A stretch of 64,000 bases of DNA from Gigantopelta aegis (GCF_016097555.1 NC_054708.1:803890-867889); one strand, 5' to 3'; shown: positions 48,300 to 61,600, counted from the stretch's first letter. Notes: a model not told the origin generated them from the sequence alone. Numbers and translations are program-made.

Positions 48300-48900
48300 A
48301 GAATGTCATCACAAAATCACATGTACTCGCATACTATGATGTAGTAAAACAGAACATGATTCAAACAGATGCAAGCCACAAAGGGCTAGGATGTGTACTG
48401 ATGTACTCGCATACTATGATGTAGTAAAACAGAACATGATTCAAACAGATGCAAGCCACAAAGGGCTAGGATGTGTACTGACGTACTCGCATACTATGAT
48501 GTAGTAAAACAGAACATGATTCAAACAGATGCAAGCCACAAAGGGCTAGGATGTGTACTGATGCAGGATGACAAGCCTCAATACTACGCCAGTCAATCAA
48601 TGACTGATGCTGAATCTTGATACAGTAACATAGAATAGGAGCTTTTAGCCAATATGAGGCACTAGAAAAGTTAAACCATTATGTGTATGGTAAACATGTC
48701 GTAGTTGAAACCGACCATAAGCCATTAGAATGCCTACGGAGAAAAAACATTGCAATTGCATAACCTAGACTACCTTTTGCCTTTTGTTCAGAATGTCCAA
48801 GTATCATGTTGAGGTCAGCTATATTCCAGGGAAGACAAATGTAGTGGCCAACACCCTGTCACATGTCAGTCATATGAAAAAAAACAGACTCAGACAATGA
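48300..48900 (+). pseudogene. Gypsy RNase H remnant with an internal triplication
   Basis: EMLKNVITKSHVLAYYDVVK leads into QTDASHKGLGCVL, the RNase H segment with its first catalytic Asp. An 80-bp piece of it is present three times at 48324-48563. In-frame stops follow (AES-stop-YSNIE-stop). Non-functional. Confidence 0.85.
48324..48563. repeat. 80-bp exact triplication within RNase H
   Basis: Three copies with an 80-bp period, almost identical (one T/C difference at a unit edge). 80 is not a multiple of three, so the copies shift frame. Confidence 0.97.
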
Positions 48901-48990
48901 GGTTCCATTGACTGACAATACGATCACAGGCAGTCAGCCTACAACTCCAAGCCAGCTGGAAGAAATTTACCAGTGTATCACCAAGGATGT

Positions 48991-49430
48991 AAAGTTGTGT
49001 CCTTTAAAGGACTAGATATATTATGGTTGGCAAGAATATAGACCATTTCTATAATGAGGCACTTTACATGCAGTGAGAATTGGAACAACAGACTTGTTAC
49101 ATCGCCGGCAATAACAATGTGCCAAATCAAGGACAAAACTGACTAATATAGTTTATTTAATATTACTAGATGACATGAACACAAACTTGAGATACTGCCA
49201 ATTTGTCTTTTTAAAAAATAGTTTTAAATTTACTTTCATAAAGAGCTTTGAAGTTGAAGACATTTTGAACTTTAAGTTTATTATCCTATAAGTGGTGCAG
49301 CAGTTAAAATCAATATATTATTTTAAAGAACTTTGTAAGTTTCTCCTATTATTTACTTAAAGGTGTATATTTATAAACAAAAACAAAAACTGTGAAAAAA
49401 CTGAACACTGTATTTTTATGTATGTGAGCG
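48991..49430. other. Intergenic sequence, nothing recognised
   Basis: AT-rich, no TE end or gene found. Confidence 0.55.
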
Positions 49431-49431
49431 T

Positions 49432-49765
49432 GCCCGTGTGTATCTGTTGATGAATGTGTTGATGTATGTGTGGATGTATGTGTGGAACTGTGTGTGGATG
49501 CATGTGTGGATGCATGTGTGGATGCATGTGTGGATGCATGTGTGGATGTATGTGTGGATGTATGTGTTCATACAAGTGAGTGATGATATATGGATGTGTG
49601 GGTAGATGTTTGTGGGTGTTTTCCAATATTTGTGTAGTGTATCTGTGTCAGTGATTGTATCTGTTGTGTGAGTGTTTTGACGTCTGTGTGTGTGTTTGTG
49701 TTTGTGTATGCTTGTGTGGTATGTGTTTGTGTGGTATGTGTGTTTCTAGGATGCAGAACACAGAG
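49432..49765. repeat. GT/ATG-rich degenerate array
   Basis: Units of about 12 bp (gtgtggatgcat) at 49480-49570, grading into (GTGT)-rich DNA. ORFs rich in His-Pro here are low-complexity artefacts. Confidence 0.85.
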
Positions 49766-49837
49766 ATAAAAAAACACAATCTAGTGACTGAGATGTATGA
49801 ACATATCACAAATTGAAATTGTGAACACAGCAGGTAC

Positions 49838-50035
49838 AGTACATTTCATTGTCACAGAGCAACCAAAACTAGTACACTATGAAGCCATCAGCACATTTCA
49901 CTGTCACAGAGCAACCAAAACTAGAACACTATGAAGCCATCAGCACATTTCACTGTCACAGAGCAACCAAAACTAGAACATGTTGAAGACATCAGCACAT
50001 TTCACTGTCACAGAGCAACCAAAACTAGAACAAGA
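49838..50035. repeat. 52-bp tandem array, about 4 units
   Basis: Core agcacatttcactgtcac then agagcaaccaaaactag. Confidence 0.94.
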
Positions 50036-50037
50036 AG

Positions 50038-50562
50038 ACATCCAGTGGCAGTCATATCTCAACTGATCTGATATTAACAGTTGTCAACCAAACTCCCATC
50101 ATCCAGTGGCAGTCATAACTCACTTGATCCAATATTAACAGTTGTCAACCACACTCCTGTCATCCAGTGGCAGTCATAACTCAACTGATCTGATATTAAC
50201 AGTTGCCAACCATACTCCTGTCATCCAGTGGCAGTCATAACTTAACTGATCTGATATTAACAGTTGCCAACCATACTCCTGTCATCCAGTGGCAGTCATA
50301 ACTCAACTGATCCGATATTAACAGTTGCCAACCAAACTCCAGTCATTCAGTGGCAGTCATAACTCAACTGATCCGATATTAACAGTTGTCAACCACACTC
50401 CTGTCATCCAGTGGCAGTCATAACTTAACTGATCCGATATTAACAGTTGTCAACCACACTCCTGTCATCCAGTGGCAGTCATAACTTAACTGATCTGATA
50501 TTAACAGTTGTCAACCACACTCCTGTCATCCAGTGGCAGTCATAACTCAACTGATCTGATAC
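50038..50562. repeat. 61-bp tandem array, about 8.6 units
   Basis: Core catccagtggcagtcata then actcaactgatctgata and gttgtcaaccacactc. It directly follows the 52-bp array. Confidence 0.95.
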
Positions 50563-52029
50563 AATTAAACAGCTCTTCTAATGCAGACATGGATCGTGTA
50601 TGCCAGTCTGCAGCACAAGGTACAGAGTGCAAGTGCGAATAATTTTTACATGCTCATATACCACTAGAGTTTCGAGCATGTCCATCCCGGGGCCTGTTTC
50701 TGGATAGCCAGGGGCTTGTCCCGGGACAGAACAAAATTAGCAGACAATTTTGAAATTTACATCCAAAAATTAAATAGTGGGCCTTTAAAATTTTGATGCG
50801 CATCTCTAATATAATTAATAAAGAAAATTCTATTAAATTTGGTCGCTAGATTAGATCGGGTGGTCAAAAAGAAATTAGATAAGATCGGTGGCTTGACTCG
50901 GGATGGAGGGGGGTGGGGTAGAGTTGAAAATGGGGAGAATTTTGAAAATAGCAATTAGTAAAAACAAATTAATAGAATTTTTTTTAAATAATAATAAAAA
51001 AAAAAAAATTGACTGCTTGGTCGAATATTTATATAATTTGGAGCATTTTAGAAGGACAATCCAAAAATAAATAAGAGAAAGAAGAGAGGATCGGACTATT
51101 TAATAATATTAAAAAAAGAAAGTAATTTCGACATCAATTTTTAAACGAAGGTCTAAAAGTTTTAAAGTCCGATCTATATGTCCACGTGAGTGGCCTCGTT
51201 AAGGCCGTTAGGGTGCACAGCTTGTAAGGACGAGATGGGTTGCATCCCGTCAAGAAAACCCCTAGATTGACAGTCAATAGACGTTGAAGGTGTAGTGCTG
51301 TGCTGAAATACAGATCTTGAGAAGCCGGATACGTCTGAACGAGAGAGAGAATCAGACTAGGGTATAGTCCAGTCGTCATGGGTTGGTATAGTGGTGCGGA
51401 CGGGCCCGATTCCGGAGGATACGAGATGGTATCACAATAAAACAAAGTAAAGTCTAGAAAAAGAGTAGTAGGGGCCGACCCCACTTCCTATTACTTCTTA
51501 GAGTGGGGGGGGCGGTCAATCTTCCAGTGCTGCTAGGACAGGTTCGGACATGTAGAGACTAAACGCGAACAACCATGGCGTTCTGCAGAATGGCCGTCAT
51601 ACGAGTCATGAAAAATACAAGTCAACATAGTCAGATGGAGAAATGACATGGAAGCAAGGAATCTCGCTAAAAAAGAATCCAACCTGGTGGTGCAGATTGT
51701 CGAAACGAGAAGCATTCCAGCGTTCAATCAGTTCCAATGGCCACATACATCCCAATAGAAAACTTCACTTTGTTGACAAAAACAACAAAAGTGAAGGATC
51801 CCCAAGTCAAGCCGCGAAAGCACGTGCAGTGTGCACAAACATGTCTTACCGCGACGAGCTGCAGACTGGGAATGCAAAGTACAGAGATACTTTAGACGGG
51901 CCAGTCATGTAACACAACTTAAAACGATGGGGCATTCGATTAACACGTATATAAATATAATGCAGGTAGTGGGAAGATGTGACTACATTAGTAAAGACAT
52001 TCAGCAGTTGAGTGGGTGTGTATGGATGA
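50563..52029. other. Intergenic segment of unknown origin
   Basis: Sequence from about 50690 to 51910 differs in texture from its neighbours (longer non-repetitive stretches, some G/C-rich blocks). ORFs at 51134-51484 (-) and 51643-51912 (+) have no motif I recognise. It could be an old retroelement; I cannot assign it. Confidence 0.4.
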
Positions 52030-52295
52030 GTATAGATGACAAGCTGGTGAGTGGTGACTGTGGTGGTAAGAGACATGGTTGAAAATGTGAAGTTGTATCA
52101 AGAGACATGATTGAAAATGTAAAGTGGTAAGAGACATGGTTGAAAATGTGGAGTGGTAAGAGACATGGTTGAAAATGGGGAATGGTAAGAGACATGGTTG
52201 AAAATGGGGAATGGTAAGAGACATGGTGGAAAATGTGGAGTGGTAAGAGACATGGTTGAAAATGGGAAATGGTAAGATATGGTTAAAATGGGTGA
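52030..52295. repeat. 27-bp tandem array
   Basis: Core gtaagagacatggttgaa then aatgtggagtg. Downstream of the LU gene stop codon, within its probable 3' UTR or flank. Confidence 0.92.
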
Positions 52296-52322
52296 GGTAT
52301 TTACACTAAATAAGAACGCAAG

Positions 52323-52634
52323 CTATACAATCATGTGCACATTTTCTCCATGAACAGGATCATCAGCCGCTATTCGATGGTAAGTCATAGCCGGCTGTTC
52401 GGAGGTCTTCCTCTTGCGGTAGACGGTGATGGTGAGTAAAACGCCGATACCAACGCCAATCAGTACGGATAACCCGATGATGATTCCGGTGACGACCCAG
52501 TTCTCTCCGGGATTCACAGAACTCGTGCTGGGCATTGTCTCGCCCTTCCCCGGGTCACGCATCGGCCACGGTGGCTTCAAACACTTGTTCGTCCAACAGC
52601 AACACAAAGACATTGTTCTGTTCCCAACGGTAAC
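52323..52634 (-). CDS. LU-domain gene, exon 5 (end of LU2, transmembrane helix, tail)
   Basis: The acceptor is tttgttgtatag before GTTACCGTTGG, 103 codons and TAG (residues 224-326). This acceptor rather than the AG 17 bp further in is chosen because it keeps the frame and supplies the CCCWTNKC motif that closes LU2. The helix WVVTGIIIGLSVLIGVGIGV plus LLTITVY is followed by RKRK. Confidence 0.88.
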   Translation of the reverse strand, partial: VTVGNRTMSLCCCWTNKCLKPPWPMRDPGKGETMPSTSSVNPGENWVVTGIIIGLSVLIGVGIGVLLTITVYRKRKTSEQPAMTYHRIAADDPVHGENVHMIV

Positions 52635-55600
52635 CTATACAACAAAAGAAATACAAATATGTAGTTCTGTTGCCAATGGTAACCTAACAATAGAAATACA
52701 AATATGTAGTTCTGTTCCCACTGGTAACCTAACAATAGAAATACAAATATGTAGTTCTGTTCCCAATGGTAACCTAACAATAGAAATACAAAGATGTAGT
52801 TCTGTTCCCAATGGTAACCTAACAATAGAAATCCAAATATGAAGTTCTGTTTCCACTGGTAACCTAACAATAGAAATACAAATATGTAGTTCTGTTCCCA
52901 CTGGTAACCTAACAATAGAAATACAAATATGTAGTTCTGTTCCCAATGGTAACCTAACAATAGAAATACAAATATGTAGTTCTGTTTCCAATGGTAACCT
53001 AACAATAGAAATACAAAGATGTAGTTCTGTTCCCAATGGTAACCTAATAATAGAAATAGAAACATGTAGTTCTGTTCCCAATGGTAACCTAATAATAGAA
53101 ATACAAAGATGTAGTTCTGTTCCCAATGGTAACCTAACAATAGAAATACAAAGATGTAGTTCTGTTCCCAACAGTAACCTAACAATAGAAATACAAATAT
53201 GTAGTTCTGTTTCCAACAGTAAGCTATAAAACAATAAAAACACAAATATAGTCCTGTTGACAACTGTAACCAATAAAACAACAAAAATATAAATATTTTG
53301 TTCTGTTCCCAATGGTAACTTATAGAATAAAACAACAGAAATACAAATATTTACTTGTTTATAACCCAGGCCAAAATTTCTCCTTTAGCAACTTGACTTC
53401 ACCCTAACATTACCTTTAAAGTGGCATCGGTGTCGCCTTGTAAAAACAGTGACCACTGGCATTGTACATAGTTGTGGAAGAATGGTGAAGGACTTGAGGA
53501 ATATCTATCATAGATCCTAATTAAGTGTTACGTATCTAAGCATTCGAAGTGACACTGGCGTCATGAAATCATACTCATCTAGACCGGACCACATCCATGA
53601 CTGACACTAAAAGTAAAATGCACTACTAACTGTTGAAGCATATAACATCTAGTAAATCTATTGTTTATTTGTATAATGGTATATTTAACTTTTTAAATAC
53701 CAGTGGTTAATTGTGTTATGATTGTCACCTGTCTTAGACTTCTTTACAACTGTTTTTTATTAAGCCTAATACAATTTTGTTATGATACTAAAAAAAAAAA
53801 AATAATTTAATAATAATAAAAAAAAATAAAAAAAATAATACATTCACATTATCTTTAAATCTGTATGACAGTGTATATCATTATCGGCCAGCAGAAGGAG
53901 GAATTTGTCTGTTTCACAAGGGGAAGACAAATGTGGGAGTACCCGGTAATATTATCCCACATTAGGGCCTATCAGAAATATAAGAATGTTGAAATTGTTA
54001 TTAAAATACACTTATAGTCTGTGAGCAAGATATTTGTAGACTGTTCATCAACAGCCTTTGGCTCGATCATTCGACCGGTAGACGAAGCTATTTTCTAAAG
54101 TGCCTTTTCGTTTGGGTATTAATTCTTTTCATTTCTAATGTGTATTACGTTTTCATTGATTACACATTATTTGTTGGTAACTAGTTCTACATACTTTCTC
54201 ATAATAAATAAATGCAACATACAAATAAAGATGGACAAATTAATTGTATTTTATTTTTATTTTTTTTAATGAAAAACATCAAGTCTCCTTTCTTTTAAAA
54301 ACTTTGCCCTCTCAAAATGTGAGAGAAGTGACATCGCCCTATAATTTGAACCTCGCATGAGGCCTGTAACCTATAAACAAAAAATAAAAACAATAAAAGT
54401 ATGTAGTTCTGTTCACAATAGTAACCTAAAGACAAAAGCATGTGTTCTATATAATCATTACCTAATAACAAAATAACAACACCAACATCTGAAGTGTGAT
54501 TGATGTCGAGGCCTTTCACAATTAAAAACATTTTCCAAAGCAAAGATTAGCCTTGAGAAAAATGTTTTAAAACAATATTTATCAAGCATTTTGAGTACAG
54601 CTAAAGCAGTACATGTCCCACACCTGGCACAAAAAAATGTCATATCTCCTGTTCAAGGGCCATAACTCTGTACAACAAAATGGTAAATTGCCATGAAAGT
54701 GAAACTTGATGTGTAACAGTACGTAATAAAGCTATACACAAAATGTAAGCTCAATATCTTGAGACATTGTGGAAAAAGTCTGGGAAAGAAATTTAGATTT
54801 CTTGTAAGTTCAAGTGCCATAACTCTGTCAAAAATGGGTAATTTGCCATAAAAGTCAAATTTTGTCTGTAACACTACACGATAAAGCTATACACACGTTT
54901 TCTCAATATCTTGAGGCACTGTGGGGAATATAGTCTGGGAAAATGTATGTGGGACAGATGGACAGACGGACTGACAGATAGATAGAAAGGTGGTGACGAA
55001 ACCTACAGTCCCCTCTGGGTGGACTGGCAGGGCACTAATAAATTAACCAGGTCATTTTTTGTAGCTACTGTTGCTGCAATAGCCACTAAATTTACTCAGA
55101 TCAGACTTTCAAAAATAATAAACTCTGTAGATAGAACCAACTTTTAAAAATAATGAACTCTGTAGATAGAACCACCTTTTTTCCTACTTTCAAAAATAAT
55201 GAACTCTGTAGATAGAACCACCTTTTTTCCTACTTTCAAAAATAATGAACTCTGTAGATAGAACCACCTTTTTTCCTACTTTCAAAAATAATGAACTCTG
55301 TAGATAGAACCACCTCTTTTCCTACTTTCAAAAATAATGAACTCTGTAGATAGAACCACCTCTTTTCCTACTTTCAAAAATAATGAACTCTGTAGATAGA
55401 ACCACCTCTTTTCCTACTTTCAAAAATAATGAACTCTGTAGATAGAACCATCTCTTTTCCTACTTTCAAAAATAATGAAGCAAGATCAGGACTTTGTTTC
55501 TGGTACTTACCATTTTACACGTTTGATTCCACGAGTCCGTCATGTTGTTTTCTTTGCAATACACAGAGTCACAGAAATAGGAAGACACATGTTTTCCATC

Positions 55601-58600
55601 TTTAGTTACCACTGACGACCGAGCACACATGGAATCAGGGCGCTTGCAATATGACAGTGATCCTGAAAGTGTTAAATAGGAGTAACGTGAGTGTTAAATA
55701 GGAGTAACATAGTGTTAAATAGGAGTAGCGTGAGTGTTAAACAGGAGTAACGTGAGTGTTAAATAGAAGTAACGTGAGTGTTAAATAGTAGCGTGAGTGT
55801 TAAATAGGAGTAATGTGAGTGTTAAATAGGAGTAACGTGAGTGTTAAATAGGAGTAACATAGTGTTAAATAGGAGTAGCGTGAGTGTTAAACAGGAGTAA
55901 CGTGAGTGTTAAATAGAAGTAACGTGAGTGTTAAATAGTAACGTGAGTGTTAAATAGGAGTAACGTGAGTGTTAAATAGGAGTAACGTGAGTGTTAAATA
56001 GGAGTAACATAGTGTTAAATAGGAGTAGCGTGAGTGTTAAACAGGAGTAACGTGAGTGTTAAATAGAAGTAACGTGAGTGTTAAATAGAAGTAACGTGAG
56101 TGTTAAATAGGAGTAACATAGTGTTAAATAGGAGTAGCGTGAGTGTTAAACAGGAGTAACGTGAGTGTTAAATAGAAGTAGCGTGAGTGTTAAATAGAAG
56201 TAACATGAGTGTTAAATAGGAGTAACGTGAGTGTTAAATAGAAGTAACGTGAGTGTTAAATAGAAGTAACGTGAGTGTTAAATAGAAGTAACGTGAGTGT
56301 TAAATAGAAGTAACGTGAGTGTTAAATAGGAGTAACATGAGAGTGTTAATAAGAGTAACATTAAATTACTATAATTACCTGTAGAAACTGTAGACATGTT
56401 TGATTGAGTGTAACACATTAAATTACTATAATTACCTGTAGAAACTGTAGACATGTTTGATTGAGTGTAACACATTAAATTACTATAATTACCTGTAGGA
56501 ACTGTAGACATGTTTGATCGAGTATAACACATTAAATTACTATAATTACCTGTAGGAACTGTAGACATGTTTGATCGAGTGTAACACATTAAATTACTAT
56601 AATTACCTGTGGGAACTGTAGACATGTTTGATCGAGTGTAACACATTAAATTACTATAATTACCTGTAGGAACTGTAGACATGTTTGATCCAGAGCAACA
56701 CATTAAATTACTATAATTACCTGTTGGAACTGTAGACATGTTTGATCCAGTGTAACACATTAAATTACTATAATTACCTGTCGGAACTGTAGACATGTTT
56801 GATCGAGTGTAACACATTAAATTACTATAATTACCTGTAGGAACTGTAGACATGTTTGATCCAGTGTAACACATTAAATTACTATAATTACCTGTAGGAA
56901 CTGTAGATATGTTTGATCCAGTGTAACACAGCTGCTGGTACGGGGGCAGATCTTGTATGGAACTGTGTCGAGTGTTACAGTTATCTGTATTACAGCAAAA
57001 AACATCTCCTCTGAAACCATTATAGGTTATCTGAAACACAATAACATACCTACATGAGAGACAGGATATTTGAAACACAATAACATACCTCATGATAGAG
57101 GATGTCTGAAATATAATGACACAGCTCATGAGAGACAGGATATTTGAAATATAACAGCTATATGAGAGACAGGATATCTCAAACAATAATATAGCTACAG
57201 GATATCTCAAACACAATAACATAGCTACATGAACGACGCACTCAACACATTGTATTTACAGTTATATGGTGTCGGACATATGGTTAAGGACCACACAGAT
57301 ATTGTGGGAGGAAACCCGCTGTCGCCACTTCATGAACTACTCTTTTCGATTAGCAACAAATGATCTTTTATATGCACCATCCCATAGACAGGATAGCACA
57401 TACTACACCCGTTGATGTACCAGTCGTGGTGCACTGGTTGGAGTGAGAAATAGCCCAATGGGCCCACTGACAGGGATCGATTCCAAACTGACTGTGCATC
57501 AAGCGAGCGCTTTAAAACTAACCTATGTCCCGCCCCCTAGCTACATGGGAGACAGGATATCGGAAACAAAATAATATAGCTCATTAGAGACAGGATATCG
57601 GAAACAAAATAATATAGCTCATTAGAGACAGGATATCGGAAACAAAATAATATAGCTCATTAGAGACAGGATATCGGAAACAAAATAATATAGCTCATTA
57701 GAGACAGGATATCGGAAACAAAATAATATAGCTCATTAGAGACAGGATATCGGAAACAAAATAATATAGCTCATTAGAGACAGGATATTTGAAATATAAT
57801 AACAGCTATATGAGAGACAGGAATAAAAAAGAAGAAGAACATTTAAAAGACGATATTTGCCAAATAGTTTTTTTGTTTTAAATCATAGTGACATTTGTAT
57901 AATTTTATCTTGAATCATGAATTCACACGAAACGATAAACATGAAACTTTTTTTTTTTTATCACATCAGTGAAAAAAATCCACAAATTGTATATATAGCT
58001 GTTCTGTTTACTCCCACTTGTTAACAAAAAAGGTGGAAACCTTTTGTAAAATAATTTTCTAATCCTTTATAATTATTGGATACACTACATTGAACAGTCA
58101 ACAATAAATACATTTATCGATTATTTCAGTATATTTTATGCTATTTCAAGCAGTTTGTATTGCACAAAAGCCTCTTGCTTCGGACTAGGACACTCGACCT
58201 GACAAAGCTCCATACACAGGTGTTGACAGGTGTCGATTGTAATTAGTTGCAAATTCTGAGTCCTTTGTTTTAATTGGAGTGTAATACCCTGATGGCTCTC
58301 TAAACCAAGAATGGTGCTATCGTTAACATCTGTTTAATCTCTTGACAGGCTCAGCGACTTTGACAAATGTCTAGCCTAGTGGCAGTCGATTGACACTACT
58401 GTAGGTCCGACTTCAGTGACTGGCGATATATTTAGGCAGACTTTAAAATCACAAACGTCTGAAACACCAGCCATATTGACCACTATTTATTTATTATTTT
58501 AAATCTTGCACAAGATACCGATGTATCTGTCCCACACTCGACCACTGGCCATGCCAGAGACTGGGTGTGGGAGAGACGTGCCTGAACCTTAATTGGATAG

Positions 58601-61600
58601 AGGCACGTTAATAGAGTTTACGCTACGATACCGATGTCTGGGCAGGTCGGTCCACTTGACTGATAGGAATTTGTTCCAATAATAGAAATGGCCAGGTGCT
58701 TTGGACCGACAAAAATGACAAAAGTGGACCGGCAAACGCACGTTTTTAAAAAATAATTTCAGTCTCAGAGCTCGAGAATCGGTCCCAGACTGGGAAAAAA
58801 GGGCTTTTCCCCACCCCTGATATCAACATATAGTTATTTTTTATAAGTGTAGACAAATTATTACATTAAAGTTTTAAAAGATCAAAGAAAAAAAAGGATG
58901 ATTTGGTAAAAATAACATTTCAAAAATTGGATTGTGTGTGAAGGAAGATAGATAGAGCTGAAATTGTCTGAACATTGTCGACAAATATGTTACAATATAC
59001 AACAACCTTAACTGCCAATGATGACCTAGTGAAAGAACAGCAACAACTTCTAATCATGACAATGTAAATGAAATTCTAATTTAACTTACATGTACAAATG
59101 AAATATGGGTTGCACGAAACAACAAAAACTGGGTTACACAAAACTACACTTGTGTGAGCCACCCATAAATGAAACAATTGTTTTCACAATAAAAAACAGG
59201 CTTGATTTGGAAAAGAATTTGACTCACTAAGTGTTAACCGTGAGTTTTAGTGTAAGAAAATAACTTGAAAGAAAGAACCATTATTATTTTATTTTACTAT
59301 TAAAACTCACATTGTTTAAGCGTTCGGTTCCTCTTCCTCTACACAGCCCTTGATAATCACAGGAGAAATTAGCGAACACACTCGTGTCAATCGTCATCAC
59401 ACTGTTCGGGGCCTTCAAGTCTTTCTTCACAAAGTATTTGAAGATGATGCAGTGCGTTGCCCTGGATACGCTGGTCACATGACTCACATTCTGCGGCACC
59501 TCGGAACGGGAAGACTGTACACTGCTTAAATGTTTCTCTCCCGTCGCACACGACTCATTCAAAAAGAAATTCTGGTTTTCTATGTTGCCAAAATAGCAGT
59601 ATGACACTGTGGAGCTTGAACACCTGCAACATTTTAAAATAATCCAATACTACAAGTTATATACATGTACCAGGCAACATTTTAAAATAATCCAATAGTA
59701 CAAGATATATACATGCACCAGGCAACATTTTAAAATAATCCAATAGTACAAGATACATACATGTACCAGGCAACATTTTAAAATAATCCAATAGTACAAG
59801 ATAGATACATGCACCAGGCAACATTTTAAAATAATCCAATAGTACAAGATACATACATGCACCAGGCAACATTTTAAAATAATCCAATAGTACAAGATAC
59901 ATACATGCACCAGGAAACATTTTAAAATAATCGAATAGTACAAGTTATATACATGTGAAGAGTTCAGGTGCAAAACGCGATGTATCCATTTTTCATTTTC
60001 AGTAAAAATGGGGGTTTTAATTGGCGTATATCGTGTTTTGATAAAAAAAAAAACGGGATTTACCCAATACAATTTCATAAGGATCAATCACGTTTTGCAG
60101 CAAATCAGCGGGCCTACGATTAGCCCTTACTGACATACAATAATGGCTTTAACTAGAAACTAGAAAGAAAATGGTTTATATTGCGTTTTGCACCTGAACT
60201 CTTCATGTACCAGGGAACATTGTCTTCAATATCGCTATGCCAATTTCAGAGATATTAAAACTTTAAACAGTAGTTGCTAATTAATTTTTAAGTGGCTGGA
60301 AATGTCGCTGATCAAACTTTTTAAAACTAAATGTTCCTTGTATACCACAATGTACACTGAAAATTTTTAAAGCCTGTCAACCAATCCCACCAGCATAAAA
60401 AAGTTTAAAATAACTACGTAGTATTAAACAAGCTAATGATCACATGAAGTCAGTTTTACAGATTAACTGACAGTTTAGTGTAGTTTCACAATACATATAT
60501 GAATATGTATTACAATAAAGTTCTTACCTGCATTACTAAACACAAAATTACGGCTATGATACCAAATTAGGTTTCAGTCTAAGAGAGGTGTATAATAATA
60601 ACTATTATTATTATTATTATAAGTTAAAAATAACATCATTTATATAGCGCTAAATTGCACACTAGTTAGGGTTTCTGCCAGAGGATAAAATAGGTATGGC
60701 GCCATACCCAAATTTAATTTTTTTGTAAGTTAACTTTTTTTTAAATTAATTACTTATCATTACTGTATGATTTTCTAAACCCTAACCATAAAGTTAACAC
60801 ATTTTCATTCTGGGGGATGCCCCCCCCCCCCCCCCCCCATACCCCCTGTTCACTGTGGTTGCATTGAATTCCACAGCGCCATACCCAAAAATTTCTTTCT
60901 GGCAGAAACACTGCTAGTGTATGCTCACAGTGCATATACATAATTAAAAGTATAATGATGAGCATATAAAAAAGGCAGAAAATTCAGAAATGGAGTTTTG
61001 AGATTTGTTCTAATGCCCACGAAAACAAATAATTTTAACTGAATGCCATTTTCGTGCTTAATCTGATCCATTTCTCCAGTGTTCCATTCTGATCAGAAAC
61101 CTATTTTGCCTTTTACTTTCAGCTTCTAGTTGAAATTTTTAACCTAAGAGTAGTAAGCAAATTAACTACAGCTTAATTTAATCTGAGGGCCTCAAATGGG
61201 GGGGTTATTACCCAACTGCCACTGCAGATTCAGTGCACTACTGCTCAGTTGATAGCCAGATAATTATGTTATGATCACTATCTCAGCCAGAGATAACTCT
61301 ATAGCGAAAACAATGAATGGCTGGTGGCTAAGATTCTCACTCTATTACAACAATAACCTTATGTTACACTGATCATTATCGAGTTTGCTGATAACAAATA
61401 TTTCACATATTAGCCACTAATACACACACACTACAGGAAGAAACGTGTGCTGTTGAACCGAAACATCACTGAAATGGGGTGCTGTCAAGTTTTTTCATAT
61501 TAGTCATTCTCAGGCCGTTTCATGGGAAACACTTTTTCGGTTCCGTGCCTTGTGATCATGGGAACCAATTTGAAACTCTTTTTAGGTTCCATGATTCAAA

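Larger units (their letters stand above)
46260..48990 (+). mobile_element. Decayed Ty3/gypsy-type retrotransposon fragment
   Basis: In order: Gag capsid-like segment (46400-46740, IKCKYLLHWEGE), a first Gag end with a damaged zinc knuckle (46980-47030, second Cys is Gly), a SINE insertion, a second Gag end with an intact C-x2-C-x4-H-x4-C knuckle (47596-47637), the end of reverse transcriptase (KPDVTKVNAIAQMPLLQNL), and RNase H (QTDASHKGLGCVL) with further pieces to about 48900 (YHVEVSYIPGKTN). Many stops and shifts. Protease, most of RT and integrase are absent and no LTRs were seen. Not functional. Confidence 0.82.

Noticed and set aside
49357..49777. His/Pro- and Thr-rich ORFs
   Set aside because: Reverse translation of a GTG/ATG-rich degenerate array.
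51134..51912. ORFs of 116 and 89 residues as genes
   Set aside because: No recognised domain, no consistent splice structure; the region may be an old retroelement but I cannot show it.
52613..52618. Acceptor AG at gggaacag for LU exon 5
   Set aside because: It would put the exon out of frame with exon 4 and lose the LU2 closing motif; the AG 17 bp upstream fits both.
57235..57536. A tRNA gene at the head of the SINE
   Set aside because: Only promoter boxes are kept; the rest is the SINE body shared with six other copies in the window.
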